Shown: in pieces, positions 45,642-55,343 of the stretch
How the letters are laid out: every line of letters begins with the position of its first letter
Position numbering within the stretch: position 1 is the stretch's first letter
Assembly (NCBI GenBank): GCA_016707445.1
Contig: JADJHR010000004.1
Span: 1-64,000 of the forward strand
Length of the DNA stretch: 64,000 bases
Source of the DNA: Rubrivivax sp.
GTDB taxonomy: Bacteria > Pseudomonadota > Gammaproteobacteria > Burkholderiales > Burkholderiaceae_C
Direction of reading: 5' to 3'
Notes under the pieces: generated by a model
Told to the model about the DNA's origin: nothing
Seen by the model: only the letters and a program-made list of their open reading frames with translations
Databases searched by the model: none
Made by a program: the position numbers and the translations under genes

Positions 45642-47813
45642 TCACAGGTCGGTGATGCGCAGCTCATCGGCGCGCGAATGTATGTCGATCACGCGGCAGT
45701 CGCTGCACATCTTCAGGCGCTCGGCCGCAGCACCCTGGAAGGCGGAATGTCCAGACAACTTGGCGATCATGTTCTCGATCCCCTTCAGCGTGCCGAAGGG
45801 CTTGCCACAACGCACGCAGGCAAAGGGCTGCGCTTCATTGAGCACCTGCGGCGACTTTCGCGCACGCCCGCCATCGGCCAGCAACAGCCGCGGCAGCAGC
45901 CTGATGGCCTGCTCGGGGCAGGTGCTGGCGCACAGGCCGCATTGCACGCACTTGCGCTCCAGCAGGCGCAGCTGCGGCTGCTCGGGGTTGTCCAGCAGCG
46001 CGCCTTCAGGGCAGGCACCGACACAGCTCATGCACAGCGTGCAGCGCTCGGCGTCGACCTGCAGACCGCCCAGCAGCGCGCCGACCGCCGGCAGCGGCAC
46101 GGCCTCGGGCAGTGGCAGCGCGGCCTGTTCGCGCAGATGATCAAGTGCGATGTCGAGCGTGTTGCGCTTGTCGGGCTGGGCCACCTCGGTGCAGGCCCGG
46201 GCCACGCCGCGTGCGGCCGGCACGCGCAGCGCCGCGTCCAGCGCGCCCAGGTCGCGTGCATCGCGCATCTGCAGCAGTTGCAAGTGGCCGTCGCCGTAGC
46301 CCAGGCCCACGAGCAGGGCCTGCGCCTGCGCCATCTGCTCGTGCAGCACGCGCCGGTAGTCGGGCGCCTCTTCGTCGGTCAGCAGCACGAAGACCTGCGA
46401 CGCGCCTTGCGCGATCGCCAGCAGCCACTGGTCGATGCCGACGCTGGCCGTGTGCCATAGCGAGACGGGCAGCACACGCGCCGGCAGGCCGTGCAGGTCG
46501 CGGTCGATGCTGGCGGCGCGGCCCAGATCGTCGATCAGCTGCGCGCCCGCGCCTTCCGAATGCAGCAGCAGCGCGGCGTCACGGCCACCGGCACCGCGGT
46601 AGGTGGCCAGCAGCGTGCGCACGCGGCGGTTGAGGTCGGCGGCACTGGGGTAGGCATAGGTCAGTGCGCCACTGGGACAGGCGGTGGTGCAGGCGCCGCA
46701 GCCGACGCACAGATGCGCCTCGACGACGATGCCACCGGCCTGGCCGGGCCCGCTGCCGACGACCCGGCCCTTGGACAGGGCGTCGCTGCGCACGGCGCTG
46801 GCCGAACAGGTGTCGATGCAGGCGCTGCAGCCGATGCGGCCGTTGCGGCTGTGCGCGCACAGCTTGGGCTGATGGCGCAGGAAGCGCGGCTTGTCGAACT
46901 CACCCACCTGTTCGCGCAGCGCCAGCAGTGCGTCCAGCAGCCGCTCGCTGCGCCCGGGTGGCACATGGTGGTAGCCCTGGGGCGGCTGGTGTTGCGTGAA
47001 CGCCGGCTGTGCGCGCAGGTCGAGCACCAGGTCGAAGCGCTCCTGCGTCAGCTGCGGTGCACGCTGAAAGTCGATGGCGCCGGCCGCATCGCACACGCGG
47101 ACACAGTCGCGGTGGCTCTTGCAGGCCTGCAGGTCGACCTGGTAATCGAGCCCGATCGCACCTTCCGGGCAGGCCTGCAGGCAGGCGTTGCAGCGTGTGC
47201 ACAGGTCGAGGTCGATCGGGTTGGCACATTCCCATTCGGCGTCGAAACTGCCCAGCCAGCCTGTCAAACGGGTCAATCGGCCGGCGTGCAGGGCCTGTTC
47301 GCGCTGCGGCGACAGCGCACCGCCGTCGACCAGCAGGGTCAGGCTCAGCTTGTCGGCCAGGCGTGCCGCGGCCGCCTGCGCTGCAGTGGCCTCGCCGATG
47401 ATCAGGCAGCGCCCGGCCGATCGATAGCCGACGGTGGGCACCGGGTCGGGCAAAGGCAGCTGCGCCGCGGCGATCAGCGCGGCGATCTTGGGCGTGGCCT
47501 GAGCACCTTCTCGTGACCAACCGGCCTGCTCGCGGATGTTGACGAAGCGGATCGGCCGTTCCTGCAGCGAAGGCGCGCCCTCGGTTTGATTCGCCAGTTC
47601 GAGAAAGAGCCGGCTCTCCTGCGTGCAGGCCACCAGCAGTTCTTCACCCGATCGGGCGGCACGCTGAAACGCGCCGGCCTCACGCCGGCACAGCAGCGTG
47701 TGCACCTGGTCCAGACCGTCAAGCTGCGCCGTGCCTTGGCGCGACAGCGCCTGCTTCAAGGCCTTGGGGTCCAGCGGCAGGCTGTGGTTGCAATCGCAGA
47801 TCAGGGTCTTCAT
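45642..47813 (-). CDS. Large 4Fe-4S ferredoxin-type protein of the FDH cluster
   Basis: A 723-residue cytoplasmic iron-sulfur protein with no signal peptide or membrane segment. Cys-rich clusters occur at CTRCNACLQACPEGAIGLD (~207), CKSHRDCVRVC, CSACIDTC, CVGCGACTTACPSGAL (~375), CTLCMSCVGACPEGAL (~600) and CVQCGLCASTCPEQAI (~636). A late CVRCGKPFG with CSDC resembles a zinc or rubredoxin-like knuckle. The family is found beside DUF3305/DUF3306 and FDH genes; its role is unproven, with electron transfer or cofactor assembly the leading ideas. Start 47813 (MKTLICDCNHSLPL). It overlaps the DUF3306 reading frame by 95 bases. Confidence 0.85.
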   Translation of the reverse strand: MKTLICDCNHSLPLDPKALKQALSRQGTAQLDGLDQVHTLLCRREAGAFQRAARSGEELLVACTQESRLFLELANQTEGAPSLQERPIRFVNIREQAGWSREGAQATPKIAALIAAAQLPLPDPVPTVGYRSAGRCLIIGEATAAQAAAARLADKLSLTLLVDGGALSPQREQALHAGRLTRLTGWLGSFDAEWECANPIDLDLCTRCNACLQACPEGAIGLDYQVDLQACKSHRDCVRVCDAAGAIDFQRAPQLTQERFDLVLDLRAQPAFTQHQPPQGYHHVPPGRSERLLDALLALREQVGEFDKPRFLRHQPKLCAHSRNGRIGCSACIDTCSASAVRSDALSKGRVVGSGPGQAGGIVVEAHLCVGCGACTTACPSGALTYAYPSAADLNRRVRTLLATYRGAGGRDAALLLHSEGAGAQLIDDLGRAASIDRDLHGLPARVLPVSLWHTASVGIDQWLLAIAQGASQVFVLLTDEEAPDYRRVLHEQMAQAQALLVGLGYGDGHLQLLQMRDARDLGALDAALRVPAARGVARACTEVAQPDKRNTLDIALDHLREQAALPLPEAVPLPAVGALLGGLQVDAERCTLCMSCVGACPEGALLDNPEQPQLRLLERKCVQCGLCASTCPEQAIRLLPRLLLADGGRARKSPQVLNEAQPFACVRCGKPFGTLKGIENMIAKLSGHSAFQGAAAERLKMCSDCRVIDIHSRADELRITDL

Positions 47814-48408
47814 CAGGCAGCGCAAGCGGTTCGGCGGTCAGTGCCGCATCAGGGGCTGCAGAAGCGCTCTGCAGGTCGGAAGTATCGGCCGCGGCCGCCG
47901 GCATCGGCGATGTCCCGGTCGGCGGCGTGGGCACGGCAACGGCTTCTGTCTCATCCTGAAACAGGCCCGCAAAGCGCCCCTGCGTCAGCTGGCGCAGCCA
48001 GGCGGCCGGGATCGGGTCGGGCTTGCCGTAGTCGTCGATGTAGGTGTCCAGCCCATCCATCACATTGAAGTGCGGGTCGCTGAAGAGCTTCTTCAGCGCC
48101 GCGCGCTGCACCTCGGGTGCAACCTGCGGCGCAACGAATCGCGAGAAGTCGGAGGCGTCTTCGGGCAGTGCCGCTACGTCGTCGAGCGTGGGCGGTGGGG
48201 GCATCGCCGACGCGGGTGCAGACGCGGGTGCATGTGCGGGTTCGACGGCTGGTGCCGATGCACGCGGCGCGATCGGCGCAGAGTCCGGCACCACCGGTTC
48301 GGCAGCGGTCGGCAACGCGTTCGGCTCGTCGACCCGGCCCTGGCGCGATTGCGCTTTGCGCCGGGCCCAGCGCTCGAGAAACCCGCTGTCGTCGTCGCGT
48401 GTGCTCAT
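47719..48408 (-). CDS. DUF3306 protein of the FDH cluster
   Basis: The product (229 residues as read) starts MSTRDDDSGFLERWARRKAQ and has a long Ala/Pro-rich linker (residues ~35-75). The conserved part is PPTLDDVAALPEDASDFSRF, KKLFSDPHFNVMDGLDTYID and LTQGRFAGLF, the DUF3306 signature. The family occurs only with formate dehydrogenase clusters and its function is unknown. The ATG overlaps the DUF3305 stop (ATGA). The last ~32 residues overlap the ferredoxin gene in another frame; a TGATG junction in the third frame suggests the native stop may lie near 47811. Confidence 0.82.
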   Translation of the reverse strand: MSTRDDDSGFLERWARRKAQSRQGRVDEPNALPTAAEPVVPDSAPIAPRASAPAVEPAHAPASAPASAMPPPPTLDDVAALPEDASDFSRFVAPQVAPEVQRAALKKLFSDPHFNVMDGLDTYIDDYGKPDPIPAAWLRQLTQGRFAGLFQDETEAVAVPTPPTGTSPMPAAAADTSDLQSASAAPDAALTAEPLALPDEDPDLRLQPQPAAGPQGLEAGAVAPRHGAA

Positions 48409-48884
48409 CGGTCCTCGGGCCTGCGAAACGACGCCGGGCGTTTGCGCTGCTTGGGTTCGGGCCGGTAATGTTCGTCGGCAAAGGCCTGCAGCCAGTCGCG
48501 TGCCCAGGCTGGCAGTTGCAGGTTGTCCACGCGCTCCTGGGCGTCGAGCAGGCGACCGGCCTCGTTGTACGACAGCGTCACGCGTTCGGGCCAGGCGCGC
48601 GACGGATCGACGTCGTCGATGCGCCACATCACGAACCACACCGGGCCGGGCGTGCTGAGGTTGAGGTAGTAGCCCTCGGCCTCGTCGACATGCAATGTCA
48701 CGGGCAAGCCCGGGTGCAGGGTCAGGGCCGTTTGTCCGTCGTCACGCAGAAGCTTCGGCTGGGCGCCGAAACTGCCGTCGTCGAGCAGCACCTCGGCGAG
48801 GCGATGACGCCAGTCTTCCCACGGGTTGGGCTGCTTCTGGCGCTCGATGCAGACGGCCACCTGCAGCGCCGGCACCGGGCTCAC
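48405..48884 (-). CDS. DUF3305 protein of the FDH cluster
   Basis: A 159-residue soluble protein: VAVCIERQKQPNPWEDWRHR near the N-terminus, then HPGLPVTLHVDEAEGYYLNL, PGPVWFVMWRIDD and LSYNEAGRLLDAQERVDNLQ, all conserved in DUF3305. The family always accompanies DUF3306 in FDH loci, suggesting the two form a complex or act in sequence. It overlaps fdhD upstream and DUF3306 downstream by four bases each, so expression is tightly coupled. The basic C-terminus (KQRKRPASFRRPEDR) is unusual for an otherwise acidic protein. Confidence 0.85.
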   Translation of the reverse strand: MSPVPALQVAVCIERQKQPNPWEDWRHRLAEVLLDDGSFGAQPKLLRDDGQTALTLHPGLPVTLHVDEAEGYYLNLSTPGPVWFVMWRIDDVDPSRAWPERVTLSYNEAGRLLDAQERVDNLQLPAWARDWLQAFADEHYRPEPKQRKRPASFRRPEDR

Positions 48885-49696
48885 CCCGACACCACGCGCA
48901 CCGGGTTGGCCGGCGGGGGCAGCGGTTCGGCGTCGAAGCGGTCGAAACCGGTGTAGCAGAGAAAGTGGCGATTGGCGGCACGGCCGAACAGCGTCATGCC
49001 CAGCCGCGTGGCCAGGTCGTGACCCATCTGCGTGACACCGTTGCGCGAGACGACGATGGGCACACCCATCTGCGCGGCCTTCATCACCATCTCGCTGGTC
49101 AGCCGGCCGGTGGTGTAGAACACCTTGTCGGCGCCGGTGACGCCGTGCATCGCCATCCAGCCGGCGATGGTGTCGATGGCGTTGTGACGGCCGACGTCCT
49201 CGACGAACATCAGCATCTCGGTGCCCTGGAACAGCGCACAGCCGTGCACCGAACCGGCGCGACGGTGGATGCTGTCCTGCTCGCGCAGCCGTTCGAGCAT
49301 CTGGCGCAGCGTGCCCTGGCGGATGCGCGCCGTGGCGGCGTCGGGCAGTCGCACCTGATCGAGCTGCGCCAGCGCGTTGCCGTACACCGTGCCCTGGCCA
49401 CAGCCGGTGGTCACGACCCGCCGTGCGGTGCGGCTTTCAAGGTCGCTCAGGCCGCCGCGGGTGGTGACCGCCGCCGCCTCCACCTCCCAGTCGACCTGGA
49501 TGGCCGCGACTTGCTGCACCGACTGGATCAGCCGCTGGTTGAGCAGGTAGCCCAGCACCAGCAATTCGGGGCGCGAACCCAGGGTCATCAGCGTGACCAG
49601 TTCGCGCTTGTCGATGAACAGCGTCAGCGGCCGCTCGAGCGGGATCTGGATCGGCCGCCGCTCGCCATATTCATCGACGATCTCGATCTCGTGCAT
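48881..49696 (-). CDS. fdhD: FdhD sulfurtransferase for formate dehydrogenase
   Basis: FdhD passes sulfur from a cysteine desulfurase to the molybdenum cofactor of FDH, which is required for activity. The 271-residue product contains FIDKRELVTLMTLGSRPELL, the loop region VVTTGCGQGTVYG, SVHGCALFQGTEMLMFVEDV, GRHNAIDTIAGWMAMHG and YTTGRLTSEMVMKAAQMGVP. In E. coli the loop is C-x-x-C; here it is C-G-Q-G, with one Cys. Start 49696 (MHEIEIVDEYGERR) was chosen by similarity; longer readings add unrelated residues. The end overlaps DUF3305 by four bases. Confidence 0.92.
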   Translation of the reverse strand: MHEIEIVDEYGERRPIQIPLERPLTLFIDKRELVTLMTLGSRPELLVLGYLLNQRLIQSVQQVAAIQVDWEVEAAAVTTRGGLSDLESRTARRVVTTGCGQGTVYGNALAQLDQVRLPDAATARIRQGTLRQMLERLREQDSIHRRAGSVHGCALFQGTEMLMFVEDVGRHNAIDTIAGWMAMHGVTGADKVFYTTGRLTSEMVMKAAQMGVPIVVSRNGVTQMGHDLATRLGMTLFGRAANRHFLCYTGFDRFDAEPLPPPANPVRVVSG

Positions 49697-49837
49697 CGCG
49701 GCGCGTGGGCTTGCGACCGCGCAGGTGCGCCGGCCATGAGGGCCGGCCGCTGGGCAGCCCCCATCCCGGCATCCGGGTTGAGGCCGTTCCAAAGCTCTGA
49801 CAACTGCTTCATGCGCATCGACCGGACCGACCAGCGG

Positions 49838-50221
49838 TCACTTTTTCATTTCGGCAGCCGGCAACTTGCCGCTCGGTGGCGCGGCTGCGGTTTTCGGCGG
49901 CGAGTGGGCACCTGCCGCCTCCAGCGGAGGCTTGACGTCAGCCGGTGGAACATAGCTGAACACGCCCGGATCTTCACATGGCGGTGTGGCAGTCGGCGCA
50001 CTGGCCACCTTGCCTGCGCTCTTGGCCTGGTCGCGGTAGTTCGCCGCCACCTTGTCCATGGTCTTGCACAGCTGGTAGTTGGCCAGCTTGTTGCCATAGG
50101 CGGCCTTGGCTGCCGCTTCGGCCGCCTTGGCCTTGGCTTCATCGCTGGGGGGCGGCAGCTTGGCCCAGGCGACAGTGGTGCCGGTCAGGGCCAGCAGGAC
50201 GATGAGAACAGGGCGGATCAT
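49838..50221 (-). CDS. Periplasmic two-cysteine protein of the FDH cluster
   Basis: A 127-residue protein with a clear signal peptide (MIRPVLIVLLALTGTTVAWA) and a mature part rich in Ala, Lys and Pro. The helical segment AAKAAYGNKLANYQLCKTMD contains one Cys and TPPCEDPGVFSYVP the other. The tail is a low-complexity Pro/Ala/Lys stretch. I do not recognise a named family. It lies between fdhD and the cytochrome b subunit, 14 bases after the latter. The two Cys could form a disulfide in the periplasm, perhaps as an accessory factor of FDH. Confidence 0.7.
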   Translation of the reverse strand: MIRPVLIVLLALTGTTVAWAKLPPPSDEAKAKAAEAAAKAAYGNKLANYQLCKTMDKVAANYRDQAKSAGKVASAPTATPPCEDPGVFSYVPPADVKPPLEAAGAHSPPKTAAAPPSGKLPAAEMKK

Positions 50222-50235
50222 CGGTTCTCCCGGGT

Positions 50236-51370
50236 TCAGGTGGTGCGGGGCTGGCTGGGCGCCGCCGGGGCGGCATCGGCCGAGCGGCGTGCCGCGATCT
50301 TGCCGGCCTTGACATCGTCATACCACAGCGCATGGTGTTCACGCGCCCAGCCTTCGTCGACCCAGCCCGTTCGCATCGCACTGTAGGCGCCCTTGACACC
50401 GATGGTGCCCAGGTAGATGTGACCCATCATCAGCGCCAGCATCAGCAAGGCGGACACGGCGTGGATCATGTGCGCCAGCTGCATGTCACCGCGCAGGACG
50501 GGCAGCCCGGGAACACCTGATCGAGCCACAGGCCCGAGCCCACCGACGACACACCCAAGACCAGCACGCCAGCCCAGAACATGAGCTTCTCGCCGGCGTT
50601 GAAGCGGTGCGACGGCACTTCATGGTCGCCGCCGAGCATGCCACCGGCCTGGCGCAGCCACTTCAGGTCACCCGCGCGCGGCAGGTTGTCCTTGACGAAG
50701 GTGAAGATCACCACCAGCAGCGACACCGCGAACAGCGGGCCTGCAAAGTTGTGCAGGTTCTTCAATGCGAAGGCCAGCCAGCCAAACAGCGTGGCGCCCA
50801 TCACGGGCAGCAAGAAGAACTTGCCGAACGCCATCACGACGCCCGACGCCGCCAGCAGCACGAAGGCAATGGCGTTCAGCCAGTGCGCCGCACGTTCGAA
50901 GGGCGTGAAACGCTCGATCACCGGCGGGCCGTCGGCATGATGGCCCCCCAGCGCACCACGCCGCCAGTAGAAGATCGCCAGCGCCAGCACGACGATCAGC
51001 AGCAGCGAGCCGCCATAGGGAATGATCCATTGGTTGCGGACCTGCCGCCAGGCTTCGCCGGCGGTGGTGAGACGTGACCCTGGGTACTCCACGAAGCGCT
51101 GGATGAGCACGCCCTTTTCGGCGCCCGGCAGGTTGGTGACACCGACCTGGTTGCCCGAATCGCGCACCGCACGCCAGAACGGCGCGTTGTTGCCGGGCTG
51201 GCTCTTGGCGCGCTGGGCGTTCGACTCATCGGCCTGGCTTCAGGCGCAGTGGCCACCGAGGCGGGCGCAGCGCCGCTCTGGGCCGGGGTCTGCGCCTGGG
51301 CGGCAGCGCCCAGGCCAAGACAGGCCAGCGCGAGCAAGGGCAGCAAGGTGTGAATCCAGCGTGATCGCAT
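50236..51370 (-). CDS. fdhC: Formate dehydrogenase cytochrome b556 (gamma) subunit, two frameshifts
   Basis: The gamma subunit holds two b-hemes and passes electrons from the iron-sulfur subunit to quinone. From 51370 a signal peptide MRSRWIHTLLPLLALACLGL begins the protein. A frame change near 51240 leads to RAVRDSGNQVGVTNLPGAEK, a membrane helix, PFERAAHWLNAIAFVLLAAS, LHNFAGPLFAVSLLVVIFTF and HRFNAGEKLMFWAGVLVLGV. A second change near 50512 leads to RGDMQLAHMIHAVSALLMLA and HIYLGTIGVKGAYSAM. Reconstructed length is about 377 residues, usual for this type, and the heme His positions are visible. Both shifts are single-base. Confidence 0.85.
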
Positions 51371-51413
51371 GGGGGCTCCCGATGGCTGGGGATCTGACTG
51401 GGCAGCAGTGGCG

Positions 51414-51644
51414 TCAGGGACGCGCGGTCAGCCGCGGGTACTCATTCTGGACCTGGGTGCGCTGCCTGATCTGGTCGGCCCAGGCCGCCGCATCGCCGGC
51501 CTTGTAGCCCTGGGCCAGGTAGGCGCTGTCCTTGTTGTCCCAGGGCTTGCTGTCGACGTTGTGCGCGCTGGTCTGCGGCTTCTCTGCGCAACCCAGCAAC
51601 GCCACCAGCAGACCCAGCAAGACGGCGGTCGCAGTGTTTCTCAT
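51414..51644 (-). CDS. Small lipoprotein between FDH beta and gamma genes
   Basis: A 76-residue protein with a lipoprotein signal peptide (MRNTATAVLLGLLVALLGC, lipobox LLGC) and a short hydrophilic mature part (AEKPQTSAHNVDSKPWDNKD; QGYKAGDAAAWADQIRQRTQ). The ATG overlaps the TGA of the beta subunit gene, so it is translated with it. I do not recognise the family. Its place inside the structural FDH operon suggests a small accessory or structural subunit facing the periplasm. Alternative start: GTG one codon upstream. Confidence 0.75.
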   Translation of the reverse strand: MRNTATAVLLGLLVALLGCAEKPQTSAHNVDSKPWDNKDSAYLAQGYKAGDAAAWADQIRQRTQVQNEYPRLTARP

Positions 51645-52268
51645 CACTTGCCCCCTTTGGCCGGCGGGGCAGCGCCTTGTGACGGCTTGCCGTAGGCCGT
51701 GCCCCAGCCCCAGATCTCGCTGCCCTTGCCGCGGCTGAGCACGCGGTTGCGGAAGATGTCGGCCACCATGTCGCCATCACCGCCGAGCAGGGCCTTGGTG
51801 GAACACATCTCGGCGCAGGCCGGCAGCTTGCCCTCGGCCAGGCGGTTGCGGCCGTACTTCTGCCATCTCGGCCTCGCTGCCGTTGGCCTCGGGCCCGCCG
51901 GCGCAGAACGTGCACTTGTCCATCTTGCCGCGCAGGCCGAAGCTGCCGTTGCTGGGGAACTGGGGTGCGCCGAAGGGGCAGGCGTAACTGCAATAGCCGC
52001 AGCCGATGCAGGTGTCCTTGTCGTGCAGGACCAGACCTTCATCGGTGTGATAGAAGCAGTCGACCGGGCACACCGCGATGCAGGGCGCATCAGAACAGTG
52101 CATGCACGCCACCGAGATGCTTTTCTCGCCCGGCAGACCGTCACCCAGCGTGACCACGCGGCGGCGGTTCACGCCCCAGGGCACATCGTGTTCGGCCTTG
52201 CAGGCGGTGACGCAGCCGTTGCATTCGATGCAGCGCTCGGCGTCGCAGATGAACTTCATGCGGGCCAT
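51644..52268 (-). CDS. fdhB: Formate dehydrogenase iron-sulfur (beta) subunit, one frameshift
   Basis: The beta subunit carries four [4Fe-4S] clusters from the catalytic to the cytochrome subunit. From ATG 52268 it reads MARMKFICDAERCIECNGCV, CMHCSDAPCIAVCPVDCFYH, CIGCGYCSYACPFGAP and KCTFCAGG. A one-base shift near 51862 leads to KYGRNRLAEGKLPACAEMCS and ALLGGDGDMVADIFRNRVLS, ending KGGK. About 207 residues, shorter than E. coli FdnH because it lacks the C-terminal membrane helix. All cluster cysteines appear intact once the frames are joined. The end overlaps the small lipoprotein gene. Confidence 0.87.
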
Positions 52269-52315
52269 CTCGGTCTCCTGAACGAAACGGGAATACAGGG
52301 TCGATGACACGTGCT

Positions 52316-55297
52316 TCATGCCGTCGCGGACTCGATCTGGCAGACCGTGGTCTTGGTCTCCTGCATCATCGTCACGCTGTCGTAGCCGTAGGTGGTGGCG
52401 GTATTGACCGCCTCGCCGCGCACGACCGGATGCGCCCCCTCGGGGTAGTACTGCAGCAGGTCCATGCCGCCCCAGCGGCCCGAGAAGTGGAACGGCAGGA
52501 AGACTGTGTCGGGCCCCACGCGCTCGGTCACCAGGGCCTTCACGCGCAGACCCTTGAACGAGGGCACGGCCTTCATCGGTGGCGTTCTGACCCAGACGTA
52601 CTGGCCATTGCGAATGCCACGGTCATTGGCCGCCTTGGGGTTGATCTCGACGAACATGTCCTGCTGCAGTTCGGCCAGCCAGGGGTTGGATCGCGTTTCT
52701 TCGCCGCCGCCTTCGTACTCGACCAGGCGCCCCGAGGTCATGATCAGCGGGAACTCGCGGCCGATGTCCTTGTTGGCGTCCTGCACGGTCTTGAACAGCG
52801 TGGGCAGGCGCCAGAAGGCCTTTTTGTCGTCGTGCGTCGGGTACTTGGCGATCAAGTCGGGACGGTTGCTGTAGATCGGCTCTCGGTGCTGCGGGATCGG
52901 GTCCGGGAAGTTCCAGACCACGGCGCGGGCCTTGGCATTGCCGAACGGGTAGCAGCCATGGTTCTTCATCACCACCTTGATGATGGCGCCGCTGGGGTCG
53001 GTCTTCCAGTTCTTGCCGTCGGCGGCCTTCTTCTCGTCGTCGCTGAGCTCGTCCCACCAGCCCAGCTTCTTCAGCAGCACGTGGTCGAACTCGGGGTAGC
53101 CGCTGGTGAGGTCGGCGCCCAGCGAATGCGACCCGTCACCCGACAGCAGCGACACGCCGTCACGCTCGACGCCGAAGTTCGCGCGGAAGTTGCCGCCGCC
53201 GTCCATCACGTGCTTGGACGTGTCGTACAGGTTGGGCGAGCCGGGGTGCTTGAGCGCCGGCGTGCCGTAGCAGGGCCACGGCAGGCCGAAGTAGTCGCCG
53301 TCGAGCTTGTAGCCGGTTTCCTTGTCGATGCCGCCCTTGGCGCGCAGCGTCTTCACGTCGAAGACGTTCATGTTGCGCATGTGCGCCTTCAGGCGCTCGG
53401 GGCTCTGGCCGGTGTAGCCGATGGTCCAGACGCTGGCGTTGATCTCGCGCAGGATGGACTCGACCTCGGGCTCGTCCAGACCGCCCTTTCCCTTGACCAT
53501 CTTGTAGTTCTTGGTCAGCTCCTTGTCGAAGCCCAGCTTCTGCGCCAGCTGGTACATGATCATGTGGTCGGTGCGGCTTTCCCACAGCGGCTCGATGACC
53601 TGCTCGCGCCACTGGATCGAACGGTTCGACGCGGTGCACGAACCGCTGGTCTCGAACTGCGTGGTCGCCGGCAGCAGGTAGACGGCGCGGTTGGGGTTCT
53701 GGTCCTCGGGCTTGCCGGGGCATCGCGGCCATCGCCGCGGTGGCGCTGGGGAAGGGATCGATGACGACCAGCAGGTCGAGCTTGTCCATCGCCTTCTTCA
53801 TCTCGAGCCCGCGCGTCTGCGAGTTCGGCGCATGGCCCCAGAAGAACAGCCGCGCAGGTTGCTGTCCTGGTCGATCAGCTCGTTCTTCTCCAGCACGCCG
53901 TCGATCCAGCGCGACACCGTCATGCCCGGCTTGGTCATCATGCCCGGCGCGTACTGCTTCTTGATCCACTCGAAGTCGACGCCCCAGGTGTTGGCGAAGT
54001 GTTTGAACGAGCCTTCGGCCAGGCCGTAGTAGCCGGGCAGCGAGTCGGGGTTGGGGCCGACGTCGGTGGCGCCCTGCACGTTGTCGTGGCCGCGGAAGAT
54101 GTTGGCACCGCCGCCGCTCTTGCCGACGTTGCCCAGCGCCAGTTGCAGGATGCACGAGGCGCGCACCATCGCGTTGCCGATGGTGTGCTGCGTCTGGCCC
54201 ATGCACCACACGATGGTGCTCGGGCGGTTCTCGGCCATGGTCTTGGCAACCTGCAGGCAGGTGGCCTCGTCGACGCCGCTGGCTTCCAGCACCTTGTCGG
54301 GCGTCCACTTGGCCAGCACGTCCTCGCGCACCTTGTCCATGCCGTAGACACGGTCCTCGATGTACTTCTTGTCTTCCCAGCCGTTCTTGAACACGTGGTA
54401 CAGCACGCCGAACAGGAACGGGATGTCGGTGCCCGAGCGCAGGCGCACGTACTGATCGGCCTTGGCCGCCGTGCGCGTGAAGCGCGGGTCGACCACGATC
54501 ATCTTGCAGCCAATCTCCTTGGCATGCAGCATGTGCAGCATCGACACCGGGTGCGCCTCGGCAGCGTTGCTGCCGATGTACAACGCCGCCTTGCTGTTCT
54601 GCATGTCGTTGTAACTGTTGGTCATCGCACCGTAGCCCCAGGTGTTGGCCACGCCGGCCACCGTGGTGCTGTGACAGATGCGCGCCTGGTGGTCGCAGTT
54701 GTTGCTGCCCCACAGGCTCATCCACTTGCGGAGCAGGTAGGCCTGCTCGTTGTTGTGCTTGGACGATCCGACGACGTACACCGAGTCGGGGCCGCTGGAC
54801 TTGCGCAGCTCGAGCATCTTGGCGCTGATCTCGTCGAGCGCCTGGTCCCAGCTGATGCGCTGGTACTTGCCGTCGACCAGCTTCATCGGGTACTTGAGGC
54901 GGAACTCGCCGTGGCCGTGCTCGCGCAGCGCCGCGCCCTTGGCGCAGTGCGCGCCGAGGTTGATCGGCGAGTCGAACACCGGCTCCTGGCGCACCCAGAC
55001 GCCGTTCTCGACCACCGCGTCGATCGCGCAGCCCACCGAGCAGTGGCCGCAGACCGTGCGCTTGACGACGACCTTCTTGTCGCCCGAAGCGGCCTTGGCC
55101 GCATCGGCGGCCTGCACCTTCTTCACCAGCGTCAGCTGCGACACCGCGAGGCCGGCGCCCACACCCAGGCCCGATCGGCGCAGGAAGGCGCGGCGGTCCA
55201 TGGTGGGCACGGCACGGCCCAGGCCGCGCGCCAGGCTGGTGACCAGAGACGATGACGACGCGGGACTGGTTTCGGAACTGCGACGGGTAAGCAGCAT
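52316..55297 (-). CDS. fdhA: Formate dehydrogenase catalytic (alpha) subunit, two frameshifts
   Basis: This molybdopterin enzyme oxidises formate to CO2 in the periplasm. The N-terminus carries a Tat signal (MDRRAFLRRSGLGVGAGLAV), then the cluster motif TVCGHCSVGCAIDAVVENG. The active-site residue is Cys, codon TGT, in ARICHSTTVAG, so selenocysteine is not used. Then come GSNAAEAHPVSMLHMLHAK, VVDPRFTRTAAKADQYVRLR and RGHDNVQGATDVGPNPDSLP. One base is missing near 53850 (before LFFWGHAPNSQTRGLE) and one C is added near 53718 (before KPEDQNPNRAVYLL). Reconstructed length is about 990 residues, normal. Reading restarts cleanly after each shift. Confidence 0.9.
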
Positions 55298-55343
55298 GGA
55301 ATCTCCTTCAAGGCGGGCCGGGGGCGGTCGGAAAAGGGCGCGA

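Noticed and set aside
54640..54720. Possible selenocysteine site in the FDH catalytic subunit
   Set aside because: The active-site codon is TGT (Cys) in ARICHSTT, and no in-frame TGA occurs there.
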